Origin: an uncultured Brevundimonas sp.
Lineage (GTDB): Bacteria; Pseudomonadota; Alphaproteobacteria; Caulobacterales; Caulobacteraceae
DNA length: 10,963 nucleotides
Direction: 5' to 3'
Assembly: GCA_946481405.1 (NCBI GenBank)
Contig: CAMLNY010000008.1
Location: forward strand, 1-10,963
Shown: piece after piece, positions 1-4,820 of the stretch
How the letters are laid out: each line of letters opens with the position of its first letter
Position numbering within the stretch: position 1 is the first letter of the stretch
Position numbers and translations under genes: made by a program
The notes under the pieces: model-generated
What the model saw: only the letters and a program-made list of their open reading frames with translations
Told to the model about the DNA's origin: nothing
Database searches by the model: none

Positions 1-608
1 ACGCCCTCGACCGGCCGCGACCATTCGGCGCCGCGCGTATAGGGGACGACGCAGAAGCTGCAGAATTTGTCGCAGCCTTCCTGCACGGTCAGGAAGGCGG
101 TCGGCCCTTCGACGCCGCGGACGGCAGGCATGGCGTCGAACTTTTCGTTGGGCGCGAAGTCGGCGCCGATCCGTTCGCCGCGCGACCGTGCGGTCCGGGT
201 CAGGAGCTCCGGCAACTGGTGATAGGCTTGCGGCCCGACGACGAGATCGACGGCCGGGGCCCGGACCATGATTTCCTCGCCCTCGGCCTGGGCGACGCAG
301 CCGGCGACTGCGATGGTCATGCGGGCCTCCCCGCGCGCCATCTTCTCCTCGCGCAGCTGACGCATCTTGCCGAGCTCGGAGTAGATCTTCTCGGCCGCCT
401 TCTCGCGGATGTGGCAGGTGTTCAGGATAACGAAGTCGGCGGCCTCGACGTGGTCGGTCGTGGCGTAGCCCAGCGGGCGCAGGACATCGGCCATGCGCTC
501 GCTGTCATAGACGTTCATCTGGCAGCCGTAGGTCTTGATGAACAGCCGCTTGGGAGACGCGGTCTCCCCGGCCGTCCCGACCTCGGGCGCGATCAATGTA
601 TCGGACAT
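1..608 (-). CDS. miaB: MiaB, tRNA-2-methylthio-N6-dimethylallyladenosine synthase (3' end cut by window edge)
   Basis: Radical-SAM methylthiotransferase that converts i6A37 to ms2i6A37 in tRNAs reading UNN codons. About 202 N-terminal residues are visible and the reading frame runs off the left edge, so the TRAM domain is not seen. The UPF0004 domain opens with [12 protein letters not shown] (residues 21-32). Cys29, Cys65 (in [10 protein letters not shown]) and Cys104 (in VAGC) are the three ligands of the auxiliary 4Fe-4S cluster. Cys179, Cys183 and Cys186 (GCDKFCSFC) are the CxxxCxxC ligands of the radical-SAM cluster. The start is fixed: an in-frame TAA lies three codons upstream of the ATG at 608. 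No Shine-Dalgarno is visible. It lies 47 bp after fur on the same strand and is probably co-transcribed with it. Identification is secure; expected total length of about 450 residues is family knowledge. Confidence 0.96.
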   Translation of the reverse strand, partial: MSDTLIAPEVGTAGETASPKRLFIKTYGCQMNVYDSERMADVLRPLGYATTDHVEAADFVILNTCHIREKAAEKIYSELGKMRQLREEKMARGEARMTIAVAGCVAQAEGEEIMVRAPAVDLVVGPQAYHQLPELLTRTARSRGERIGADFAPNEKFDAMPAVRGVEGPTAFLTVQEGCDKFCSFCVVPYTRGAEWSRPVEG

Positions 609-609
609 G

Positions 610-629
610 CGGGCTATTTAGTCTGCCCG
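610..629 (-). promoter_or_regulatory. Small hairpin directly upstream of the miaB start codon
   Basis: CGGGC (610-614) and GCCCG (625-629) form a 5-bp stem around a 10-base AT-rich loop, ending one base before the miaB ATG. No ribosome-binding sequence is visible here, so this short structure covers the ribosome-loading region of the transcript. A role in translation is only a possibility; a 5-bp GC stem can occur by chance in this composition. Confidence 0.25.
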
Positions 630-640
630 AGCCGCCGACG

Positions 641-654
641 CCACGTTGTCGTGG
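641..654 (-). other. Short hairpin just after the fur stop codon
   Basis: CCACG-TTGT-CGTGG is a perfect 5-bp stem with a 4-base loop, one base beyond the fur stop. It has no following U-tract, so it is not a convincing terminator and transcription probably continues into miaB. It could protect the 3' end of a processed fur message. Confidence 0.25.
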
Positions 655-655
655 A

Positions 656-1123
656 TCAGTGGTCGTGTCGGTGGGCGTTGCGGGTGAAGATCAGGCCTTC
701 GCGCTTTGACGGTTCGGCGCCCTCGATGGCCTTGCCGTAGAGCTCCAGCTTGTGGCCGATCAGCTCGAAGCCGAGGCGTTCAGCGATTTCAGTCTTCAGA
801 CGCTCGATCTCGGCGTCGAAGAATTCGATGACCTCGCCGGTGCGGGTGTCGATCAGGTGGTCGTGGTGATCGTCGCCAGCCTCTTCATAGCGGCTGCGGC
901 CGTCGCCGAAGTCGTGCTTCTCGACCACGCCGGCTTCCTCGAACAGGCGGACGGTCCGATAGACGGTGGCGATGGAGATGTGCGGATCGATGGCCGAGGC
1001 GCGGCGATACAGCTCCTCGACGTCGGGGTGATCCTCGGCGCTCGAAAGGACGCGGGCGATCACCCGGCGCTGCTCGGTCATGCGCATGCCGCGCTCGGCG
1101 CAGAGTTTTTCGATCCGATCCAT
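656..1123 (-). CDS. fur: Fur-family metal-responsive transcriptional regulator
   Basis: DNA-binding metal sensor (155 aa from the chosen start). The winged helix is clear: MRMTEQRRVIARVL (13-26), then DPHISIATVYRTVRLFEEAGVV (46-67) with the recognition helix. The dimerisation and metal-binding half carries HHDHLID (86-92), E100 and H124, matching Fur metal ligands. It lacks the two CxxC structural-zinc motifs of E. coli Fur, as is common for alphaproteobacterial Fur/Mur proteins. The C-terminus is longer than usual and ends in an HRHDH tail (151-155). Start: I chose ATG at 1123 (MDRIEKLC) because homologues usually begin just before the LC...GMRMT segment. An upstream in-frame ATG at 1165 abuts the rimI stop (TGA-ATG) and would add 14 unconserved residues; translational coupling makes it a real alternative. 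Whether it senses iron or manganese cannot be told from sequence. Confidence 0.92.
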   Translation of the reverse strand: MDRIEKLCAERGMRMTEQRRVIARVLSSAEDHPDVEELYRRASAIDPHISIATVYRTVRLFEEAGVVEKHDFGDGRSRYEEAGDDHHDHLIDTRTGEVIEFFDAEIERLKTEIAERLGFELIGHKLELYGKAIEGAEPSKREGLIFTRNAHRHDH

Positions 1124-1165
1124 GGGCGGTGAAGATAGAGGCGTGAACCGCTGCTGAAAAGCCAT

Positions 1166-1588
1166 TCAGGCGAAGTTGCGAACCAGAAGCAGGGCGTCCA
1201 CGGCGGGACCCTCCGCACGCGGATAATAGCGGGGTCGGCGACCGGCGCTTTCGAAGCCGAGCGCTTCGTAGAGAGCGCGCGCCGGGGCGTTGTCCTCGGC
1301 CACTTCGAGAAACATTCGCGTCGCGCCAAGAGCCGCCGCGCGGTCGGTGGCGTTCCGGACCAGACGGGCGCCCAGCCCCTGTCTTCGGGCGGCGGGCCGG
1401 ACGGCCAGGGTCAGGATTTCGGCTTCGTCGGCGGCGGCGCGTATCAGGATGAAACCATCGGCCTCGCCCTCCAGCACGACGCCCGGCTGACCGAGCAGGT
1501 CGGCGAAGGCCGAGGCAGGCCAGGACGTGTCAAAGGCCTCGGCGTGAAGAGTCGCCAGACCCCCGGCCAGATCGTGGGTCGCGGTCAT
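1166..1588 (-). CDS. rimI: RimI, N-acetyltransferase for ribosomal protein S18
   Basis: GNAT-fold enzyme (140 aa) that transfers acetyl from acetyl-CoA to the N-terminal alanine of S18. The acetyl-CoA pyrophosphate loop is RRQGLGARLV (68-77). The C-terminal motif LEVAEDNAPARALYEALGFE (94-113) contains E95 and Y107, which align with the E103 and Y115 catalytic residues described for enterobacterial RimI. The RRPRYYP segment (117-123) is also typical. The ATG overlaps the tsaB stop by four bases (ATGA), a standard translational-coupling arrangement, and tsaB-rimI adjacency is widespread in bacteria. Length is close to the usual 145-160. A broader GNAT specificity cannot be excluded, but motif and context favour RimI. 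Confidence 0.92.
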   Translation of the reverse strand: MTATHDLAGGLATLHAEAFDTSWPASAFADLLGQPGVVLEGEADGFILIRAAADEAEILTLAVRPAARRQGLGARLVRNATDRAAALGATRMFLEVAEDNAPARALYEALGFESAGRRPRYYPRAEGPAVDALLLVRNFA

Positions 1589-2238
1589 GCGTCGGGCGTC
1601 GGCCCGCGCGCCTGTCCCGGAAGTCGGGTCGGCGGCGTGGCGTCGGGCGCGCGGAGATAGAGGGGTCGGGGCGGATGCGTTCCGGGATCGAGGGTCGTGG
1701 CCAGGCCAGCCAAGGCCCTTGGGTCCGGCGAAGTGGCGCCAGCGGCCCCGCCGACCAGAACGGCACCGGATCCGGCGATACGCCAGTCACCATCCGACAG
1801 GCGCGCGGTGGCGTCTTCAGTGGCCAGCGCCTCGGGCTCCGACGCGGCGCGCCCGGTCTCGAAGGTCTGCAGATAGACCTGCCCGCGCCGGGCGTCGATC
1901 ACGGCGGCAGTGCGTCCGGCGTCGTCGTCGGCCGAGCGCGCCAAGGCTTCCAGCGTCGAAATCCCGACCACCGGCACGCCCAGCGCCGCGCCCAGTCCCT
2001 GGGCGAAGGCCAGACCGACGCGGAGGCCGGTGAAGGAGCCCGGTCCGATGGTGACGCCGATCCGGTCGAGCGCCTCGAACCCGCCGCCGGCCTCGGCGAC
2101 CGCGTCGCGGACGAAGCCGCCCAGACGTTCGGAATGGCCGCGCGCCATGGTCTCGGTGCGCACGCCCAGCGCCCGGCCGTCCTCGAAGACGGCGGCGGTG
2201 CAGGCGTCGAGCGCCGTGTCGATGACCAGAACCCTCAT
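1585..2238 (-). CDS. tsaB: TsaB, subunit of the tRNA t6A37 biosynthesis complex
   Basis: TsaB (217 aa) is the non-catalytic ASKHA-fold partner of TsaD. With TsaE they move threonylcarbamoyl from TC-AMP to A37 of ANN-decoding tRNAs. Visible hallmarks are VLVIDTALDACTAAV (3-17), ARGHSERL (32-39), VTIGPGSFTGLRVGLAFAQG (62-81) and a late PLYLRAPDA segment. It ends in a proline-rich tail, and length is near the family norm. The metal-binding HxxxH motif of TsaD is absent, which separates it from that paralogue. It starts 13 bp after the stop of the preceding XRE gene and overlaps rimI by four bases, so it belongs to the same transcription unit. tsaD is not in this window. Confidence 0.94.
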   Translation of the reverse strand: MRVLVIDTALDACTAAVFEDGRALGVRTETMARGHSERLGGFVRDAVAEAGGGFEALDRIGVTIGPGSFTGLRVGLAFAQGLGAALGVPVVGISTLEALARSADDDAGRTAAVIDARRGQVYLQTFETGRAASEPEALATEDATARLSDGDWRIAGSGAVLVGGAAGATSPDPRALAGLATTLDPGTHPPRPLYLRAPDATPPTRLPGQARGPTPDA

Positions 2239-2251
2239 GCCACACCTGCCG

Positions 2252-2632
2252 TCAGGAGGCGGGCGCCAGCGCCTCGGTGAGACGGGCGATGGCCTGACGC
2301 AGGGTCCGGTCGCGGATCAACGGGAAGGCGGCGGCGACCGCTCGACCCTCGGCCGTCGCGGTCATGAAGCGCAGGGCCGACAGATCGTCCGTCACCATCG
2401 GCGCCGGGGTGCGTTCGGGAAACAGGGCGCCCGGGGCGATGCCCAGGGCCGTGGCGATGTCGCTCAGCCGCGAGGCCGAGATGCGATTGGCCCCCGCCTC
2501 GTATTTCTGCACCTGCTGGGCGCTGACCCGCAGCCGATGCGCCAGCGCGCCCTGCGACAGACCCAGGGCCGAGCGTCGCTCGCCGATGCGGCGGCCGACC
2601 GCGGCGTCGGTCGCGTCGGGGGTGCGAGGCAT
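2252..2632 (-). CDS. Small XRE-family helix-turn-helix regulator
   Basis: DNA-binding protein of 126 aa. A Cro/CI-type HTH occupies about residues 12-65: VGRRIGERRSALGLSQGALA leads into the recognition helix VSAQQVQKYEAGANRIS (36-52). The QVQKYE-G-NRIS signature and a short helical C-terminus (AFPLIRDRTLRQAIARLTEAL) resemble small regulators common in alphaproteobacteria, such as the PraR type of rhizobia; that likeness is from memory of the family. There is no sensor or peptidase domain. A GGAG about nine bases before the ATG could be its ribosome-binding site. It lies 69 bp after another XRE gene and 13 bp before tsaB. An inverted TTTCAT/ATGAAA element sits just upstream, suggesting autoregulation. 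Its targets are unknown. Confidence 0.88.
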   Translation of the reverse strand: MPRTPDATDAAVGRRIGERRSALGLSQGALAHRLRVSAQQVQKYEAGANRISASRLSDIATALGIAPGALFPERTPAPMVTDDLSALRFMTATAEGRAVAAAFPLIRDRTLRQAIARLTEALAPAS

Positions 2633-2663
2633 GGGCGAAGCTCCGGTCTGGATGAGGACCGGA

Positions 2664-2705
2664 TCGTTTCATGAGGCGCGATGAAATGCAATCTTTTCGT
2701 TTCAT
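2664..2705 (-). promoter_or_regulatory. Candidate operator upstream of the small XRE gene
   Basis: The spacer between the two XRE genes is AT-rich against a GC-rich background. It holds TTTCAT (2667-2672), an 8-base gap, then ATGAAA (2681-2686), forming a 20-bp inverted repeat. A further direct copy of TCGTTTCAT starts at 2697, 33 bp after the first copy at 2664, close to three helical turns. On the transcribed strand these read TGAAACGA twice. The same octamer occurs upstream of the other XRE gene and I found it nowhere else in the window by eye. Operator function is inferred. Confidence 0.45.
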
Positions 2706-3295
2706 TGATCGAGCCTCGCGCGAACGGCGGCGACGCGGGCGACCGCCGCCCGGGACAGGGCGGTTTCGGCGTCGAGACCGTCCGGCCCGCCCTTTACATA
2801 GAGGCGGTCGCCATCGGCGCGCTGGTAGAGGCGGACGAGCCGCGTGCCGTCGGTCAGGTCGATGACGCAGCCCTGGTCGCGGCGGGGCCAGCGGCCGGGG
2901 TCGAACTCCAGCACCACGCCCGAAGCGGCCCACGGGGCGAGGTCGTCGTTCGAAAGTTGCATGCGTTCGATGGCGTCCGGCCCGGCGGTCGGCGCGGGCT
3001 GGAAGTTACGGCCTGTATTTTCCATCCCCGTCGCCCCGGGAGCCGCAGGCGGCGCTTCCCGGCTGAGGATGAGGGCGAGGTCCTCGGGCGAGGCGCCGAG
3101 GGCGGCGGTCAGGCGGCGCTGGACGTCGGGGCGGAAGAGGCCGGGGCGTTTGCCGCTTTCGTAGAGGCCCCAGCCCTGACTGGTCATGCCGATACGGGCG
3201 CCGGCCTCAGCCTGGCTGAGGCCGGTGGAGCGGCGCAGGGCCGCCAACCCCTCTCCGAGGGCGACGGCGTCCGGGTCGGAGGCGAAGCGGGCCAT
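2702..3295 (-). CDS. XRE-family regulator with a LexA/CI-like C-terminal domain lacking the catalytic dyad
   Basis: A 197-aa repressor-like protein. Residues 13-67 form an XRE HTH (LGEGLAALRRSTGLSQAEAG, then GMTSQGWGLYESGKRPGLF). A proline- and alanine-rich linker covers 80-106. Residues 109-170 follow the pattern of the peptidase S24 (LexA/CI/UmuD) fold: DDLAPWAASGVVLEFDP aligns with the SMxPxLxxGDxVLVDP block, and LTDGTRLVRLY aligns with the DGxxxVKRL block. The catalytic Ser position is Asp118 and the Lys position is Arg155, so self-cleavage is not expected. I see no Ala-Gly or Cys-Gly cleavage site with confidence. It probably acts as a dimerising repressor not cleaved by RecA; that is inference. 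It has its own 56-bp upstream spacer with a TGAAACGA motif. The C-terminal fold assignment is moderately sure, the HTH very sure. Confidence 0.85.
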   Translation of the reverse strand: MARFASDPDAVALGEGLAALRRSTGLSQAEAGARIGMTSQGWGLYESGKRPGLFRPDVQRRLTAALGASPEDLALILSREAPPAAPGATGMENTGRNFQPAPTAGPDAIERMQLSNDDLAPWAASGVVLEFDPGRWPRRDQGCVIDLTDGTRLVRLYQRADGDRLYVKGGPDGLDAETALSRAAVARVAAVRARLDQ

Positions 3296-3308
3296 GGGTG
3301 ATTGTGAC

Positions 3309-3345
3309 GCGAAACCATCCGCCGGGCGAGACGGATTCGTTTCAC
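3309..3345 (-). promoter_or_regulatory. Candidate operator upstream of the 197-aa XRE gene
   Basis: The 56-bp spacer between nfu and this gene contains TTCGTTTCA (3336-3344), identical to 2696-2704 upstream of the small XRE gene. It also has GAAAC (3311-3315), which is inverted relative to GTTTC (3339-3343). A GATTC site (3334-3338, GANTC class) overlaps the element. Shared sequence in front of both XRE genes suggests auto- or cross-regulation, but binding is not shown. Confidence 0.4.
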
Positions 3346-3351
3346 ATGCCC

Positions 3352-3909
3352 CTAGATCACCTGTTCGACGCTGGTCACTTCGGGGACGTAGTGTTTCATC
3401 ATCTGCTCGACCCCGGCCTTGAGGGTCATGGCGGACGACGGGCAGCCGGCGCAGGCGCCGCGCATGCGCAGGCGGAGAACGCCACTCTCTTCGTCGAAGG
3501 CGTCGAACAGGATGTCGCCGCCGTCCTGGGCCACGGCCGGGCGGATGCGGCTGTCGAGCAGTTGCTTGATCTCGGCGACGATCTCGGAGTCCTCGGCGCC
3601 GTCATCGGCCTCCGCTCCGCCGTCGCGCAGCAGGGGCGCGCCCGAGACGAAATGATCCATGATGACCGACAGGATCTCGGGCTTCATCTCCGACCAGTCG
3701 CGACCGTGCTCGGCCCTGGTGACGGAGACATGGTCGGCGCCGAAAAAGACGCCGGAGACATCCTCGAGCGTGAACAGGGCCTCGGCGAGCGGAGACGCGG
3801 TCGCCTGATCGATCGACAGGAACTCGCGCGAACCGGCCGGGGCGACATCGCGTCCGGGCAGGAATTTCAGGGCGTTCGGGTTCGGGGTCGGTTCGGTCTG
3901 GATGAACAT
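3352..3909 (-). CDS. nfu: Nfu-type Fe-S cluster carrier protein (NifU family)
   Basis: A 185-aa cytoplasmic carrier that receives and hands on 4Fe-4S clusters to apo-enzymes. The N-terminal Nfu_N domain starts with the signature MFIQTEPTPNPNALKFLPGR and spans about 1-88, as in mitochondrial NFU1. After an acidic linker (99-108), the C-terminal NifU-like domain contains RPAVAQDGGDI (123-133) and the cluster-binding CAGC (Cys153, Cys156) in RMRGACAGCPSSAMTLK. Length is typical. It lacks the A-type-like N-terminus of E. coli NfuA. It is followed by two XRE genes and then tsaB-rimI-fur-miaB. E. coli NfuA is known to supply clusters to MiaB and LipA, so placement near miaB makes biological sense. 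Upstream lies an unusual repeat region rich in GANTC. Confidence 0.95.
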   Translation of the reverse strand: MFIQTEPTPNPNALKFLPGRDVAPAGSREFLSIDQATASPLAEALFTLEDVSGVFFGADHVSVTRAEHGRDWSEMKPEILSVIMDHFVSGAPLLRDGGAEADDGAEDSEIVAEIKQLLDSRIRPAVAQDGGDILFDAFDEESGVLRLRMRGACAGCPSSAMTLKAGVEQMMKHYVPEVTSVEQVI

Positions 3910-3961
3910 GGGCGGGAGATGCGCCTGAGAAAGAGGGTTCGCAAGGGCGGCGGGGCGTGAG

Positions 3962-3984
3962 CCGGACTCGAAAACGGAGTCCGG
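3962..3984. repeat. Inverted repeat upstream of nfu
   Basis: CCGGACTC (3962-3969) and GAGTCCGG (3977-3984) are perfect 8-bp arms around GAAAACG. Both arms contain a GANTC site. The left part, CCGGACTC followed by a base and AAAAC, recurs at 4009-4022, so it also belongs to a 47-bp direct repeat. No U-tract follows on either strand, which argues against a terminator. Confidence 0.7.
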
Positions 3985-4061
3985 AGAGTCCGATGAGTCC
4001 GGATCGATCCGGACTCCAAAACACCGTCCGAAGCGTCCGAAGAGTCCACTGCGTCCGGCGT
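3977..4061. repeat. Nine-base tandem repeat carrying GANTC sites and a 22-bp palindrome
   Basis: GTCCG begins at 3979, 3988 and 3997, and again at 4026, 4035, 4044 (as GTCCA) and 4053, a strict 9-base period in two blocks 47 bp apart. The units read roughly GAGTCCGGA. Between the blocks, 3995-4016 is a perfect 22-bp palindrome: GAGTCCGGATC followed by its reverse complement. With the hairpin at 3962, the stretch 3965-4046 holds six GANTC sites (3965, 3977, 3986, 3995, 4012, 4042). It lies 56-137 bp upstream of the nfu start. Confidence 0.8.
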
Positions 4062-4197
4062 CGGTGATCCTTTCAGGGTGAAAGGGGCAGTATAGGGGCG
4101 CTGCGGAGCGTGATGGGTAAAGGGGCTCTCATTGGAGAGGGGCGTTGTTTTCAAAGGCGGATTCGGACGATCCGTTGATGGGTATCCGATAAATCCG

Positions 4198-4320
4198 CTC
4201 ATCCCCGCGAAGGCGGGGACCCAGTGCTTTCGTGAGGCGCAGGTGCGCGGGATCGCTGGTGGGGCGAACCGGAATGGCTGGATCGCTCTCAGAACCGGGG
4301 CTCCGCCTTCGCGGGGATGC
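4198..4320. repeat. Pair of inverted REP-like palindromes
   Basis: The first element, TCCCCGC-GAAG-GCGGGGA (4202-4219) followed by CCCAGTG, is the common proteobacterial REP-type palindrome that translates as WVPAFAGM. A second, slightly degraded copy in opposite orientation (CTCCGC-CTTC-GCGGGG, 4301-4316) lies about 80 bp away. The pair resembles a REP doublet of the kind mobilised by RAYT transposases; none is present here. The copy nearest usp may also help end or stabilise the usp transcript. Confidence 0.7.
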
Positions 4321-4352
4321 ACGGAGCGGGGTGCGTCCGGGAGAGGGTCAGA

Positions 4353-4820
4353 TCAGGCCAGATCCTCGATCTCGGCGTCGGTCAGTTCGCCGGGGACGAT
4401 GGTGACCGGGAGCTTGCGGCCGCCGAAGGCCGCGCCCTGTTTCAGGACGGCGGAGACCAGGGGTCCCGGTCCCCGTCCGCCCGTGCCGGCGGCGAGGACG
4501 AGGATCTTGATCTCCGGATCGTCGCCGCAGACCTTGCGGATCGCGCCCTGGGGTTCGCCCTCCTCGATCAGGAAGACGGGCTGGGCGCCGGATCGCTCCT
4601 GCGCCTCCTGCCCCAGCCGGTTCAGCAGCTGTTCAGCCTCGGCCCGTTGCTGACGCTGGATTTCCTCGCGGACCCCGGCCCAGTGCTCGTCCGACCCGCC
4701 CGGAATGATCCGCAAGAGGGCGACCCGGCCGCCGGTCGACCGCGCCCGGCGCGAGGCGTAGCGCAGGGCCGCCTCGAACTCGGGGCTGTCATCGACGACG
4801 ACGAGGAACTTTCTGGGCAT
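4353..4820 (-). CDS. Universal stress protein (UspA family)
   Basis: A 155-aa single-domain cytoplasmic protein with the UspA alpha/beta fold: KFLVVVDDSPEFEAALRYAS (4-23) gives the first strand and helix with Asp10/Asp11. It has a charged helical middle (50-76) and closes with IKILVLAAGTGGRGPGPLVS (104-123) and LPVTIVPG. The usual nucleotide motif Gx2Gx9G(S/T) is broken: G112 and G115 fit, but position 125 is Val and no GS/GT follows. ATP binding is therefore doubtful. I recall GPGPLVS as typical of an alphaproteobacterial subgroup. The start codon overlaps the gdhZ stop by one base (TGATG), so the two are very likely translationally coupled. Its molecular role is unknown; linkage suggests a function under the same conditions as glutamate breakdown. 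Confidence 0.88.
   Translation of the reverse strand: MPRKFLVVVDDSPEFEAALRYASRRARSTGGRVALLRIIPGGSDEHWAGVREEIQRQQRAEAEQLLNRLGQEAQERSGAQPVFLIEEGEPQGAIRKVCGDDPEIKILVLAAGTGGRGPGPLVSAVLKQGAAFGGRKLPVTIVPGELTDAEIEDLA

Larger units (their letters stand above)
3910..4352. other. Intergenic region between usp and nfu, rich in repeats
   Basis: No credible gene lies in these 443 bp. Open frames here translate repeats and REP sequence. From nfu outward it holds a CCGGACTC/GAGTCCGG hairpin (3962-3984), a 9-bp tandem repeat with a 22-bp palindrome (3977-4061), a CCTTTCA-GGG-TGAAAGG hairpin (4069-4085), a loose GCGGATT/AATCCGC inverted pair (4157-4163 and 4192-4198), and two REP-like palindromes (4198-4320). 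The nfu promoter should lie in the left part, but I recognise no clear -35/-10 pair. Confidence 0.8.

Noticed and set aside
219..740. Plus-strand ORF over the miaB and fur ends
   Set aside because: It lies antisense to miaB, whose Fe-S motifs are clear, and its translation has no recognisable domain.
3962..4061. CRISPR array
   Set aside because: Repeat units are 9 bases in tandem without spacers; no cas genes are near.
4069..4085. CCTTTCA-GGG-TGAAAGG hairpin as a terminator
   Set aside because: The stem is perfect but has only 7 bp and a 3-base loop, and no T-tract follows on the minus strand.
3867..4322. Minus-strand ORF of 151 codons across the usp-nfu spacer
   Set aside because: It translates the REP palindrome (WVPAFAGM) and the 9-bp tandem repeat, and overlaps the nfu start. 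No domain is visible.
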